In this document: positions 16,689 to 24,343 of the stretch, one piece after another
Layout of the letters: each line of letters opens with the position of its first letter
Numbering within the stretch: position 1 is the stretch's first letter
Assembly: GCA_902777275.1 (NCBI GenBank)
Contig: CACYTI010000012.1
Span: 51,833 to 115,832 of the forward strand
DNA: 64,000 nucleotides
Source: an uncultured Ruminococcus sp.
Lineage (GTDB): Bacteria > Bacillota > Clostridia > Oscillospirales > Acutalibacteraceae
Reading direction: 5' to 3'
The notes under the pieces: model-generated
Seen by the model: the letters and a program-made list of their open reading frames with translations, nothing else
Told to the model about the DNA's origin: nothing
Databases searched by the model: none
Position numbers and translations under genes: made by a program

Positions 16689-17897
16689 TCAAAGCGCTTC
16701 TACGATATCTCTTGTATCTCTCGCGATTACCATTTCCTCGTCGGTTGCGATAAGCTCAACTCTGACCTTGGATTCGGGCTTGGTGAGCATACCCTGCTTG
16801 CCGCGTACAGCCGCGTTGTTAGCGTCCTTGTCGAGGTCAACGCCGAGGCAGGAGAGGTAGTTGCAGACGCCCTCGCGGAGGATAGGCTGATTCTCGCCCA
16901 GACCCGCGGTAAACACGATAGCGTCGCAGCCGCCCATTGCAACAAAGTAGCTGCCGATATACTGCGCGATCTGATAATAGAGCATATCATGCGCGAGCTT
17001 GGCGCGGGGATTGCCCGCGTTCTCGGCTGCGGTCACGTCTCTGTCGTCGGAGGAAACGCCCGAAACGCCGAGCAGACCCGACTTTTTGTTAAGCACGGTT
17101 TCCATTTCGCTGAGCGAAAGACCCTCTTTCTCGGCGATAAAGGTGACTACCGAGGGGTCGAGCGAGCCGGAGCGCGTGCCCATCATAAAGCCGCCCAGGG
17201 GAGTAAGACCCATTGTGGTGTCAACGACCTTGCCGTACTTGACTGCGGTGATAGAGGAACCGTTGCCGATGTGGCAGGTGATGATTTTGAGCTCTTCGAT
17301 CGGCTTGCCCATGATCTCAGCCATTTTTGCGCTTACATAGCGGTGAGATGTGCCGTGGAAGCCGTATTTTCTTACGCCGTACTTTTCATAATACTCATAG
17401 GGAACGGCGAACATATAAGCCTTTTCGGGCATTGTCTGGTGAAAAGCGGTGTCGAATACCGCCACCTGCGGAATTTCGGTGCCGAAAACCGCTGTGCAGG
17501 CGTCGATACCCTGGATATGAGCCGGGTTATGCAGGGGAGCAAGGGGAGACAGCTCCTTGATTTTTCCGAGAACGTCCGCGTCGATAAGCACCGAACGGTC
17601 GAAATAAGCGCCGCCCTGTACCACGCGGTGACCGATAGCCGAAACCTCGCTGAGGTCTGAGATAGCGTTTACTGCGGGGTCAAGCAGAGAATCCTTGACC
17701 GCCTCAAAAGCCTGAGTATGGTTCTTCATTTCGGTTTTCTTCTCAACCTTGCCGCCGTCGGCGGTCTTGTAGCCGATAAACGAACCGTCGGTGCCGATTC
17801 TTTCACAGTTGCCCTTTGCCAGAACGCTCTCGTTAGCCATGTCGATAAGCTGAAATTTGAGCGACGAGCTTCCGGCGTTGATTACCAATACTTTCAT
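16689..17897 (-). CDS. ackA: Acetate kinase
   Basis: Cytoplasmic enzyme that converts acetyl-phosphate and ADP to acetate and ATP, the main substrate-level ATP step of acetate-forming fermentation. 402 residues, the normal family length. N-terminal phosphate-binding motif VLVINAGSSSLKFQ, the KYGFHGTSHRYV motif, the signature TCHIGNGSSI, and MGGCDAIVFTAGLGEN are all present. The start is set at 17897 because AAGGGA lies 9 bases upstream; a GTG at 17915 would place the ribosome site inside the gene. No phosphotransacetylase gene is adjacent. It is divergent from tmcAL, which consumes acetate, with repeat B copies in the gap. Confidence 0.97.
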   Translation of the reverse strand: MKVLVINAGSSSLKFQLIDMANESVLAKGNCERIGTDGSFIGYKTADGGKVEKKTEMKNHTQAFEAVKDSLLDPAVNAISDLSEVSAIGHRVVQGGAYFDRSVLIDADVLGKIKELSPLAPLHNPAHIQGIDACTAVFGTEIPQVAVFDTAFHQTMPEKAYMFAVPYEYYEKYGVRKYGFHGTSHRYVSAKMAEIMGKPIEELKIITCHIGNGSSITAVKYGKVVDTTMGLTPLGGFMMGTRSGSLDPSVVTFIAEKEGLSLSEMETVLNKKSGLLGVSGVSSDDRDVTAAENAGNPRAKLAHDMLYYQIAQYIGSYFVAMGGCDAIVFTAGLGENQPILREGVCNYLSCLGVDLDKDANNAAVRGKQGMLTKPESKVRVELIATDEEMVIARDTRDIVEAL

Positions 17898-17974
17898 CTT
17901 TAACAATCCCTTCACTTAATCAATGATTTTAGGGGAAATCAATTTTGCGAAATGCGCAAATTTTCCTTTTATCG

Positions 17975-18255
17975 CAGGTGTAAACCTACGTTGTTTTTCC
18001 GTCCGTTTTTTGATAGGAACACAAACGCTTGATTCAACGCCCAAGGACAGCCGCAAGGGCTGTCCCTACGGCAGTAAAGGTGAGATTGATAGTGAACATC
18101 ACCTTGACATCGTAGGGGAGGTACGGCTTACGCCCAGACCCCCTCAATCCCCCTATTAGGGGGCAGAAACCCTTGCGGGCTCCCTTTGCACCGACGTTTG
18201 TTTTCTGTCCGATTGCCGATAGGAAACACAACGTTTGATTCAACGCCTCCCTATG
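17975..18255. repeat. Dispersed repeat B, copies 4 and 5
   Basis: Two units with the cores TTTTTCCGTCCGTTTTTTGATAGG and TCTGTCCGATTGCCGATAGG, each followed by AACG(C/T)TTGATTCAACGC. Hairpins GACAGCC/GGCTGTC and CCCCCT/AGGGGG vary between units. They fill the gap between ackA and tmcAL; the remaining stretch to 18455 is A/T-rich with no gene. Confidence 0.72.
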
Positions 18256-18455
18256 CATTCAAGGAAAAATGCGGTTTGCAAACAGAATTAAAAAAATGAT
18301 TTCCGAGATTTATATGTATAATCTTTACAAATATACTTTAATATATTACAATAAAATAATAAGCATTTCAAGTGTTTTTTGCATTTTTTTGCGGAAAAAA
18401 TTCATTTTTTTGGCGGTTTTTCTCTGAAAATCGGTTTTTAAAGGGAGGTTTTTGC

Positions 18456-19628
18456 ATGGCAGTTGCCGTAATCTGCGAGTTCAACCCGTTCCACAACGGG
18501 CATAAATATCTTTTGCGCAGGGCTAAGGAGCTGACGGGAGAGCCTGTTTTGGCGGTGATGAGCGGCAGCTTCACCCAGCGCGGAGAGGTCGCGGTCTGCT
18601 CCAAGTTCGAGCGGGCAAGGGCGGCTTTGAACAACGGCGCCGATTTGGTAGCGGAGCTTCCTGCGGCTTACGCGGTGGCTCCCGCCGAGATATTCGCGCG
18701 CGGCGGAGTGAGCATTGCCGGGGCGTTCGGAGACGTCCGTTATCTTGCGTTCGGCTGCGAATGCGGCGATATCAGGCTGCTGACCGGGGCTGCTGCGGCG
18801 TTTAAAAATCCCGAAGTGAACGCCCTGATTGCCGAGCAGATGAAACGCGGCGCTTACTATCCGCAGGCGGTCGAGAGAGCGGTGCGAGAGGTGATGGGCG
18901 ATGTCGCCGATGTTCTCACCTCTCCCAACAACATTCTTGCGGTTGAGTACATCAAAGCGCTTGACGGAAGCGCGACAGAACCGCTGCCGATTCAAAGGAT
19001 AGGCGCGGCTCATGACAGCGAAACCGCCGAGGGCAGCACAGCCTCGGCTTCGCTTATCCGCAAAATGCTCAGGGCAGGGGAGAGCGCGGAGAGCTTTATG
19101 CCCGAGCCGCCGGCTGAGATAACCTACCCCGCACTGCTCGAACGCGCCCTGCTGTTCAGGCTCCGCTCCATGACGGCCGAGGATTTTAAAAGACTCCCCG
19201 AGGTGAGCGAGGGACTTGAAAACAGAATTGTCAAGGCGGCTGCCGAGAATAATTCTATAGAAGAAATATTATCGTCGGTCAAAACAAAGCGCTACACCCA
19301 CGCACGGCTCAGGAGGATCATAACCTGCGCCGCGCTTGATATCACCCGGCAGCTGCAAGCCCGCCGCGCGTCATATGTCCGCGTCCTCGGCTTTACGCCG
19401 GAGGGCGAGCGCCTGCTGAAAAGCTGCTCGTTTGAGATAGTTACCTCCCCCGCGAAGGCGCTGCGACAGGGAGGGGCAAACGCCGACTTCCTGAAAACGG
19501 ATATAGCAGCCACAGACGCGGCGGCGCTCGCCTACAAAAAAATCAGAAGAGCCGGAGAGGACTACTCGGCAGGGATTTTGAGAGTGCAGAGCCGTTTGAA
19601 AAGCGGAGAGATTTTCAGAGAGGATTGA
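18456..19628 (+). CDS. tmcAL: tRNA(Met) cytidine acetate ligase
   Basis: 390 residues of the YlbM/TmcAL family, which activates acetate with ATP and forms N4-acetylcytidine at the wobble position of elongator tRNA(Met). The nucleotidyltransferase HxGH motif is in FNPFHNGHKYLL (about residues 10-21); VMSGSFTQRGE and SPNNILAVEYIKAL are further conserved blocks. AAGGGAGG ends 7 bases before the ATG at 18456; a 28-codon in-frame upstream extension has no ribosome site and is low-complexity. The gene is followed by the rpsB-tsf translation operon, which fits its role. Acetate from the divergent ackA could supply the substrate, but physical coupling is only suggested by position. Confidence 0.94.
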   Translation: MAVAVICEFNPFHNGHKYLLRRAKELTGEPVLAVMSGSFTQRGEVAVCSKFERARAALNNGADLVAELPAAYAVAPAEIFARGGVSIAGAFGDVRYLAFGCECGDIRLLTGAAAAFKNPEVNALIAEQMKRGAYYPQAVERAVREVMGDVADVLTSPNNILAVEYIKALDGSATEPLPIQRIGAAHDSETAEGSTASASLIRKMLRAGESAESFMPEPPAEITYPALLERALLFRLRSMTAEDFKRLPEVSEGLENRIVKAAAENNSIEEILSSVKTKRYTHARLRRIITCAALDITRQLQARRASYVRVLGFTPEGERLLKSCSFEIVTSPAKALRQGGANADFLKTDIAATDAAALAYKKIRRAGEDYSAGILRVQSRLKSGEIFRED

Positions 19629-19664
19629 CAGTTTTTACTTTTTTACTTTTCAACAAAATTTTTC

Positions 19665-19693
19665 TTGACATTTTTTAAAATACATTGTATAAT
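19665..19693 (+). promoter_or_regulatory. Consensus sigma-A promoter of rpsB-tsf
   Basis: TTGACA, 17-base spacer, TATAAT, both boxes perfect, as expected for a highly expressed ribosomal operon. Confidence 0.9.
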
Positions 19694-19699
19694 ATTCCG

Positions 19700-19805
19700 G
19701 TGAATTTCACACGCTGATGTTGCCGGCAGGGTGGCGGAGAATTCCGTTTGTTGCGCCGGTAAAAACAAAACACAGCGGAGGTTAAAACCTAAGGAGGAAA
19801 AAATA
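19700..19805 (+). promoter_or_regulatory. Structured 5' leader of rpsB (candidate autoregulatory site)
   Basis: About 105 bases between the expected transcription start and the ATG. CCGGC near 19723 can pair with GCCGG near 19755, enclosing an inner CGGA-GAAT-TCCG hairpin; AGGT-TAAA-ACCT then lies just before the AAGGAGG site. The layout suits translational feedback by S2, but I do not recognise a named leader family. Confidence 0.45.
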
Positions 19806-20543
19806 ATGGCAGTAGTTTCAATGAAACAGCTTCTGGAGGCCGGCGTTCACTTCGGTCACCAGACAAGAAGATGGAACCCCAAAATGGCTGAGTACATCTT
19901 CACCGAGAGAAACGGTATTTACATCATCGACCTTCAAAAGAGCGTTAAGAAGCTTGAAGAGGCGTACAGCTTCGTTCGCGAACTGTCCTCAGAGGGCAAG
20001 AATATCCTCTTTGTCGGCACAAAGAAGCAGGCTCAGGAGTCAATCAAGGACGAGGCTGAGCGCGCAGGCGCTTACTATGTAAACGCAAGATGGCTGGGCG
20101 GTATGCTCACCAACTTTGCTACTATCCGCAGAAGGATCGCCCGCTTAAAGCAGCTCCGCGCTATGCAGGAGGACGGCACCTTCGACCTGCTCCCCAAGAA
20201 AGAGGTCATCAAGCTCAACCTTGAAATCGAGAAGCTTGAAAAGTTCATGGGCGGCATTAAGGACATGACCGAAATGCCCGGCGCTCTGTTTATTGTAGAC
20301 CCCAGAAAAGAAAGAATCGCCGTTTCGGAGGCCAGAAAGCTCAATATTCCGATCGTTGCTATCGTTGATACAAACTGTGACCCCGACGAGATCGACTATG
20401 TTATCCCCGGCAACGACGACGCTATCCGCGCCGTTAAGCTGATCGCGGGCATAATGGCAAACGCCGTTATTGAGGGCAAAGAGGGTCAGATGGGCGCTGC
20501 CGCGGCAGAGGAGCCCAAGGAAGAGGAAGCCGAGGAGGCTTGA
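19806..20543 (+). CDS. rpsB: 30S ribosomal protein S2
   Basis: 245 residues of the small-subunit protein bS/uS2. Hallmarks are [20 protein letters not shown] at the N-terminus, [48 protein letters not shown] and [13 protein letters not shown]. An acidic tail ([11 protein letters not shown]) is typical of clostridial versions. AAGGAGG precedes the ATG at 19806; a 25-codon upstream in-frame extension lies in the structured leader and is rejected. The gene is co-transcribed with tsf, 45 bases downstream. Confidence 0.98.
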   Translation: MAVVSMKQLLEAGVHFGHQTRRWNPKMAEYIFTERNGIYIIDLQKSVKKLEEAYSFVRELSSEGKNILFVGTKKQAQESIKDEAERAGAYYVNARWLGGMLTNFATIRRRIARLKQLRAMQEDGTFDLLPKKEVIKLNLEIEKLEKFMGGIKDMTEMPGALFIVDPRKERIAVSEARKLNIPIVAIVDTNCDPDEIDYVIPGNDDAIRAVKLIAGIMANAVIEGKEGQMGAAAAEEPKEEEAEEA

Positions 20544-20588
20544 TTTTCCGGTTAAACCAATAACTACTATCGAAAGGATGTTTATATA

Positions 20589-21512
20589 ATGGCAGCATTT
20601 ACAGCTAAAGATGTAAAAGCACTCAGAGAAAAGACCGGCTGCGGCATGATGGACTGCAAAAAGGCTCTCACTCAGGCTGACGGCGACATGGACAAGGCTA
20701 TCGACTTTCTGAGAGAGCAGGGCCTTGCAAAGGTGGCTAAAAAAGCCGGCAGAATCGCGGCGGAGGGCGTTGCTTACGCCGTTGCAGCCGACGACAACAG
20801 CGCGGGCGTTGTAATCGAGGTCAACGCCGAGACCGACTTCGTTGCTAAGAACGATTCCTTTATGGATTTTGTAAAGACCTGCGCGGCTACCGTTCTCAAG
20901 CAGAACCCCGCCGACGTAGAGGCTCTCCTCGCTCTCAAGGCTGAGGGCAGCGAACAGACAGTCGCGGAATTGCTTCAGGAAAAGGTTCTCACGATCGGCG
21001 AGAATATTCAGATCCGCCGTTTTGAGCGCATGGAAGGCGCTTGCGTAGCTTACGTACACGCAGGCGGCAAAATCGGCGTTCTCGTTAACTTTGACACCGA
21101 CCTCGCCGACAAGGCTGAGTTCGTAGCCTACGGCAAGGACATCGCCATGCAGATCGCGGCTCTCAACACAGCCTACCTCAACAGAGATGAGGTTCCCGCC
21201 GAGGTCATCGATCACGAAAAGGCTATCATGGTTGAGCAGCTCAAGAACGATCCCAAAATGGCTAACAAGCCCGAGCAGGTTCTCGGCAAGATCGTAGACG
21301 GCAAGATCGGCAAATACTACAAGGAGAACTGCCTTGTAGATCAGGAGTTCGTTAAGGACAACAAGCTTACCGTAGCACAGTACACCAAGAACACAGCCAA
21401 GGCTCTGGGCGGAAGCATCGAAATCAAGAAGTTTATCCGCTTTGAAAAGGGCGAGGGCATAGAAAAACGCCAGGACGACTTCGCAGCAGAAGTTGCTTCT
21501 ATGGTAAAATAA
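20589..21512 (+). CDS. tsf: Elongation factor Ts
   Basis: 307 residues; nucleotide-exchange factor that releases GDP from EF-Tu. The N-terminal UBA-like domain reads VKALREKTGCGMMDCKKAL, followed by the conserved VIEVNAETDFVAKND exchange motif near residue 80. The C-terminal region (EGIEKRQDDFAAEV) is complete. GAAAGGATG is the ribosome site. The gene follows rpsB in the usual order and is closed by a strong terminator. Confidence 0.98.
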   Translation: MAAFTAKDVKALREKTGCGMMDCKKALTQADGDMDKAIDFLREQGLAKVAKKAGRIAAEGVAYAVAADDNSAGVVIEVNAETDFVAKNDSFMDFVKTCAATVLKQNPADVEALLALKAEGSEQTVAELLQEKVLTIGENIQIRRFERMEGACVAYVHAGGKIGVLVNFDTDLADKAEFVAYGKDIAMQIAALNTAYLNRDEVPAEVIDHEKAIMVEQLKNDPKMANKPEQVLGKIVDGKIGKYYKENCLVDQEFVKDNKLTVAQYTKNTAKALGGSIEIKKFIRFEKGEGIEKRQDDFAAEVASMVK

Positions 21513-21526
21513 TTACAGTAACAATG

Positions 21527-21567
21527 AAACCCCGTCGGGAGATAACAGTCTTCCGACGGGGTTTTTC
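21527..21567 (+). terminator. Intrinsic terminator of rpsB-tsf
   Basis: Stem CCCCGTCGGGA pairs with TCCGACGGGG around a short loop, then five T. Confidence 0.95.
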
Positions 21568-21575
21568 TTACGCTA

Positions 21576-21604
21576 AAAAGCGGCGTGTCAACACAACCGC
21601 TTTT
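21576..21604 (-). terminator. Terminator retained behind the 3' gene fragment
   Basis: Stem AAAAGCGG/CCGCTTTT with an inner GTGT/ACAC pair; the minus strand continues with TTTTT. It lies just beyond the stop of the gene fragment at 21608. Confidence 0.75.
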
Positions 21605-21607
21605 CTT

Positions 21608-21778
21608 TTATGCTTCAATTTCAAACTGTTTCATCAATCGTTTGAAGGTATCCTGTCCGTCAAGGCAGGTGTCGGTCAGATATCCCTTCTCCCGATTCCA
21701 TTCGGCGAGACCTCTGTAATAATACATTCCGCTGTTCGGAGTTTTCTGATAGACAAAGCCGCGTTCGTCTGCTATAAT
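21608..21778 (-). pseudogene. C-terminal fragment of an unidentified protein
   Basis: About 55 codons read without interruption to a stop: the segment contains GMYYYRGLAEWNREKGYLTD and TCLDGQDTFKRLMKQFEIEA. It has the look of a real protein C-terminus (balanced composition, intact stop, intact terminator), but an in-frame TAA lies immediately upstream and there is no start codon or ribosome site. I interpret it as the end of a gene whose 5' part was deleted. The family is not recognised with confidence. The promoter of the divergent GNAT gene now lies inside it. Confidence 0.6.
21750..21778 (+). promoter_or_regulatory. Promoter of the GNAT gene
   Basis: TAGACA, 17-base spacer and TGC-TATAAT (extended -10). 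Confidence 0.7.
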
Positions 21779-21811
21779 TTAAACAAATCGGATTATTAAG
21801 GAGAAGAAGAG

Positions 21812-22294
21812 ATGCAAATTAGAGGATACAATAAAAATGATCTGACACAAATGATAGAAATATGGAATGAAATTGTTGAGGACGGTATCGCCTTCCCGCA
21901 GGAAGAATCTTTAAATCCCGAAACCGGAGCGGTATTCTTTTCGTCGCAAAGCTATTGCGGCGTGGCGGTGAATGAAAATGATGAGGTTATTGGCTTGTAT
22001 ATCCTTCACCCGAACAATGTCGGACGCTGCGGACACATCTGCAACGCAAGCTACGCAGTCTTGTCATCCTGCCGCGGACAGCATATCGGTGAAAAGCTTG
22101 TAACCGACTGTATTCAAAAGGCAAAAGAAATCGGTTTTCTGATATTACAGTTCAATGCGGTTGTCGAAACAAATATTCACGCGAGACATTTGTATGAGCG
22201 TTTAGGCTTTCATCAGCTTGGCGTTATTCCGAAAGGCTTCCGTATGAAGGACGGACATTACGAAAATATCTGCCCGTATTATATTGAGCTTTAA
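21812..22294 (+). CDS. GNAT-family N-acetyltransferase
   Basis: 160 residues, a single GNAT domain. VAVNENDEVIGLYILHPN is the beta4 region, YAVLSSCRGQHIGEKLV holds the acetyl-CoA pyrophosphate loop (R/Q-x-x-G-x-G/A type), and NIHARHLYERLGF is the C-terminal motif. It transfers an acetyl group from acetyl-CoA to an unknown amine. GGAGAAGAAG precedes the ATG. It has its own promoter and stands between the translation operon and an EamA gene. Confidence 0.9.
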   Translation: MQIRGYNKNDLTQMIEIWNEIVEDGIAFPQEESLNPETGAVFFSSQSYCGVAVNENDEVIGLYILHPNNVGRCGHICNASYAVLSSCRGQHIGEKLVTDCIQKAKEIGFLILQFNAVVETNIHARHLYERLGFHQLGVIPKGFRMKDGHYENICPYYIEL

Positions 22295-22312
22295 CAGCTA
22301 AGTCAATAAAGA

Positions 22313-22341
22313 TTGAAATGATCAGGATCCTGTGATATACT
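22313..22341 (+). promoter_or_regulatory. Promoter of the EamA gene
   Basis: TTGAAA, 17-base spacer, TATACT. Confidence 0.65.
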
Positions 22342-22377
22342 TATTTGTGAGAAGTCAAAACACTATTGTTTGAGATC

Positions 22378-22403
22378 GCCACCCGCTTTTGGGTGGCTTT
22401 TTG
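22378..22403 (+). terminator. Terminator hairpin inside the EamA leader (possible attenuator)
   Basis: GCCACCC-gctttt-GGGTGGC followed by five T, located after the EamA promoter and directly before its GGGAGG ribosome site. It may simply end the GNAT transcript, but any transcript from 22313-22341 must also cross it. Confidence 0.75.
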
Positions 22404-22415
22404 GGAGGAAAAACT

Positions 22416-22847
22416 ATGTGGAATATGATATGGCCTATAGGACTGGTAGTGCTGTCGAATGTTGTTTATCAGATTTGCGCGAAGTCCGTTCCGGGCGGCC
22501 TTAATCCTTTTGCAGCACTGACAGTGACTTATCTCGTGGGAGCGGCGGTAAGCGCGGTCTTGTTCTTTGTTCTCGGCAAGCAAAGCAATCCGATCAAGGA
22601 GCTGAGTAATCTCAACTGGGCGCCGTTTGTGCTCGGATTCGTGATCGTCGGCTTGGAGGTAGGCTTTATCTATGCTTACAAAGCAGGCTGGACAGTCAGC
22701 ACCGCCGCACTTGTGCAGGGAGTTACGCTTGCGATCATACTGATATTTGTCGGCTTTTTGCTGTACAAAGAAGCGCTGACGTGGAACAAGCTCGTCGGGA
22801 TCGGAATTTGCCTTGTCGGACTGTTCTTCATCAATTACAAGTTTTGA
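22416..22847 (+). CDS. Single-domain EamA/DMT-type transporter
   Basis: 143 residues with four or five membrane helices and one EamA unit (QICAKSVPGGLNPFAALTVT; NKLVGIGICLVGLFFINYKF at the end). Classical EamA proteins have two such units and ten helices, so this half-size protein would work as a dimer, like small multidrug transporters. The substrate is unknown. The ATG at 22416 follows GGGAGGAAAAACT; a nine-codon upstream extension runs through the terminator hairpin and is rejected. The leader contains a complete terminator, suggesting attenuation. Confidence 0.85.
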   Translation: MWNMIWPIGLVVLSNVVYQICAKSVPGGLNPFAALTVTYLVGAAVSAVLFFVLGKQSNPIKELSNLNWAPFVLGFVIVGLEVGFIYAYKAGWTVSTAALVQGVTLAIILIFVGFLLYKEALTWNKLVGIGICLVGLFFINYKF

Positions 22848-22901
22848 TTCTGAGTGCATATCTCCGTTTGGATTTTTACATATGAATCAGCACATTTTCT
22901 A

Positions 22902-22930
22902 TTGACAACAGCACGGCACTCTGGTATAAT
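22902..22930 (+). promoter_or_regulatory. Promoter of the zur-znu operon
   Basis: TTGACA, 17-base spacer, TATAAT with TGG extension; directly followed by the operator at 22931. Confidence 0.85.
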
Positions 22931-22953
22931 AATTTGCGAATCAATCGCAAATT
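22931..22953. promoter_or_regulatory. Perfect 9-5-9 inverted repeat, probable Zur operator
   Basis: AATTTGCGA-atcaa-TCGCAAATT covers the expected transcription start and ends next to the ribosome site. Size and position suit a Fur-family metal repressor acting on its own operon. Confidence 0.8.
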
Positions 22954-22966
22954 GGAGGTGCGTTTC

Positions 22967-23362
22967 TTGCCGAAATATATGACTAAACAGCGCAAGGCCC
23001 TGCTTGATTATCTTTCATGCCACGCCGACGAAAAGCTCTCCGCCAAAAAAATCGAGGCCGACCTGAGCAGCGAGGGCATAAGCATAAGCGCCGTTTACCG
23101 CAATATTTCCGACCTCGAAAAGGAAGGTAAGATCCGCAGGGTGAACCAAAGCGGAAGCCGCGAGGTGTTTTATCAGTACACCGACGGCGCTCACTGCAAG
23201 GAATGTCTGCACCTGTCATGCGAAAAATGCGGAAAAACTTATCATATGAACAGCGAGGTAACAAAAATGCTGATTGAAAACCTCGCTAAAAGCGATGAGT
23301 TCGCAATCGACAAGGCGAGCACGGTTCTTTACGGCGTGTGCCGCGAGTGCCGGGAAAAGTGA
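22967..23362 (+). CDS. zur: Fur-family metalloregulator, probably Zur
   Basis: 131 residues. The winged helix (TKQRKALLDYL, SISAVYRNISDLEKEGKIRRV) is followed by a dimer domain with HCKECLHLSCEKCGKTYHM and a C-terminal GVCRECREK; the two CxxC pairs form the structural zinc site of Fur proteins. The start is TTG at 22967, 8 bases after GGAGG; the ATG at 22979 is 20 bases away. It is the first gene of an operon with a zinc-type ABC transporter and has a perfect palindrome over its own start, so it should repress the operon when zinc is sufficient. Assignment to zinc rather than iron or manganese is by context. Confidence 0.88.
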   Translation: MPKYMTKQRKALLDYLSCHADEKLSAKKIEADLSSEGISISAVYRNISDLEKEGKIRRVNQSGSREVFYQYTDGAHCKECLHLSCEKCGKTYHMNSEVTKMLIENLAKSDEFAIDKASTVLYGVCRECREK

Positions 23363-23369
23363 GGATAAT

Positions 23370-24332
23370 ATGAAATTGAAAAGACTGATCGCGATGATCG
23401 CTTCGGCAGCTCTGCTTGCGGCTGTTTTTGCGGGTTGCGGAACAAAGCAGGCTGACAGCGGCAAATTGAAGATAATAGCAACCATTTACCCCGAATATGA
23501 ATGGGTAAAAAATATAGTCGGAGACGCCGACGGCGTTGAGGTCTCGCTTCTGCTTGACAAGGGCGTAGACCTTCACAGCTTTGAGCCGACGGCAAAGGAT
23601 ATCGTCGATATTTCGTCCTGCGACGTATTTATTTACAACGGCGGAGAGTCCGATGAATGGGTCAATGACGTTTTGAAGGAAGCTCAGAACAAGAGCATAA
23701 CCGCCGTTGATCTGCTTGACGAGTTAGGAGAAGCCGCCAAGGAAGAAAAGTTAGTAGAGGGAATGCAGACCGAGCCGAAGGAGAACGAAAGCGGGGAAGA
23801 GGGAACCGAGTACGACGAGCACATCTGGCTGTCGCTAAAAAACGCCGAAGCGCTCACAAAGCGGCTGTGCGACAAGCTGTGCGAAAAGGATCCGGGCAAC
23901 AAAGCGGTTTACGAAAAAAACGCCGGGGAATATACTGAAAAGCTCGGCACTCTCGATAAGCAGTACGAGCAGACCGTAAAGGAAGCCAAAAACGACACTC
24001 TCGTTTTTGCCGACCGCTTTCCTTTCCGCTACCTCACCGACGACTACAACATAAATTACTACGCCGCTTTTTCAGGCTGCTCTGCCGAGAGCGAGGCAAG
24101 CTTCCAAACTCTCGTATTCCTCGCCGACAAGCTCAACGAGCTTGACCTGAATAAATTGGTCATTATAGACGGCTCCGACAAGAAAATTGCCGACGCGGTC
24201 ATCGACACCTCAAAGCGCAAGGACGTAAAGACTCTTACTCTCAACAGTATGCAGTCGGCTATCGGTGACGACGACACTTATACCGGCATAATGGAAAGCA
24301 ATTTGAAAGTGCTGAAAGAAGCGCTTAATTAG
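23370..24332 (+). CDS. znuA: Zinc-type ABC transporter substrate-binding lipoprotein
   Basis: 320 residues of the cluster 9 (ZnuA/TroA) family that captures metal outside the membrane. The lipobox AVFAGC puts the lipidated Cys at 23. Metal ligands expected in the family are visible at DLHSFEP and DEHIWLS. At the third position, usually a His before a helix, this protein reads FADRFPFRYL with no His, and the last acidic ligand region reads IIDGSDKK. The usual His-rich loop is replaced by an acidic one (EPKENESGEEG). The start at 23370 follows GAGG, 7 bases after the zur stop. These changes recur in clostridial homologues to my knowledge, but metal specificity is not proven here. Confidence 0.9.
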   Translation: MKLKRLIAMIASAALLAAVFAGCGTKQADSGKLKIIATIYPEYEWVKNIVGDADGVEVSLLLDKGVDLHSFEPTAKDIVDISSCDVFIYNGGESDEWVNDVLKEAQNKSITAVDLLDELGEAAKEEKLVEGMQTEPKENESGEEGTEYDEHIWLSLKNAEALTKRLCDKLCEKDPGNKAVYEKNAGEYTEKLGTLDKQYEQTVKEAKNDTLVFADRFPFRYLTDDYNINYYAAFSGCSAESEASFQTLVFLADKLNELDLNKLVIIDGSDKKIADAVIDTSKRKDVKTLTLNSMQSAIGDDDTYTGIMESNLKVLKEALN

Positions 24333-24343
24333 GAAGTGAAATA

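Noticed and set aside
16413-16860. Frames of 60-130 codons upstream of the primase
   Set aside because: Translations of tandem repeat A units and of antisense ackA.
20145-21215. 356-codon minus-strand frame across rpsB and tsf
   Set aside because: Spans two certain ribosomal-operon genes and has no signal of its own.
22404-22416. AAAAACTA tail before the EamA start, reminiscent of preQ1-I riboswitches
   Set aside because: The preceding stem is a plain terminator hairpin; the P1/L2 pseudoknot layout of preQ1-I is not present.
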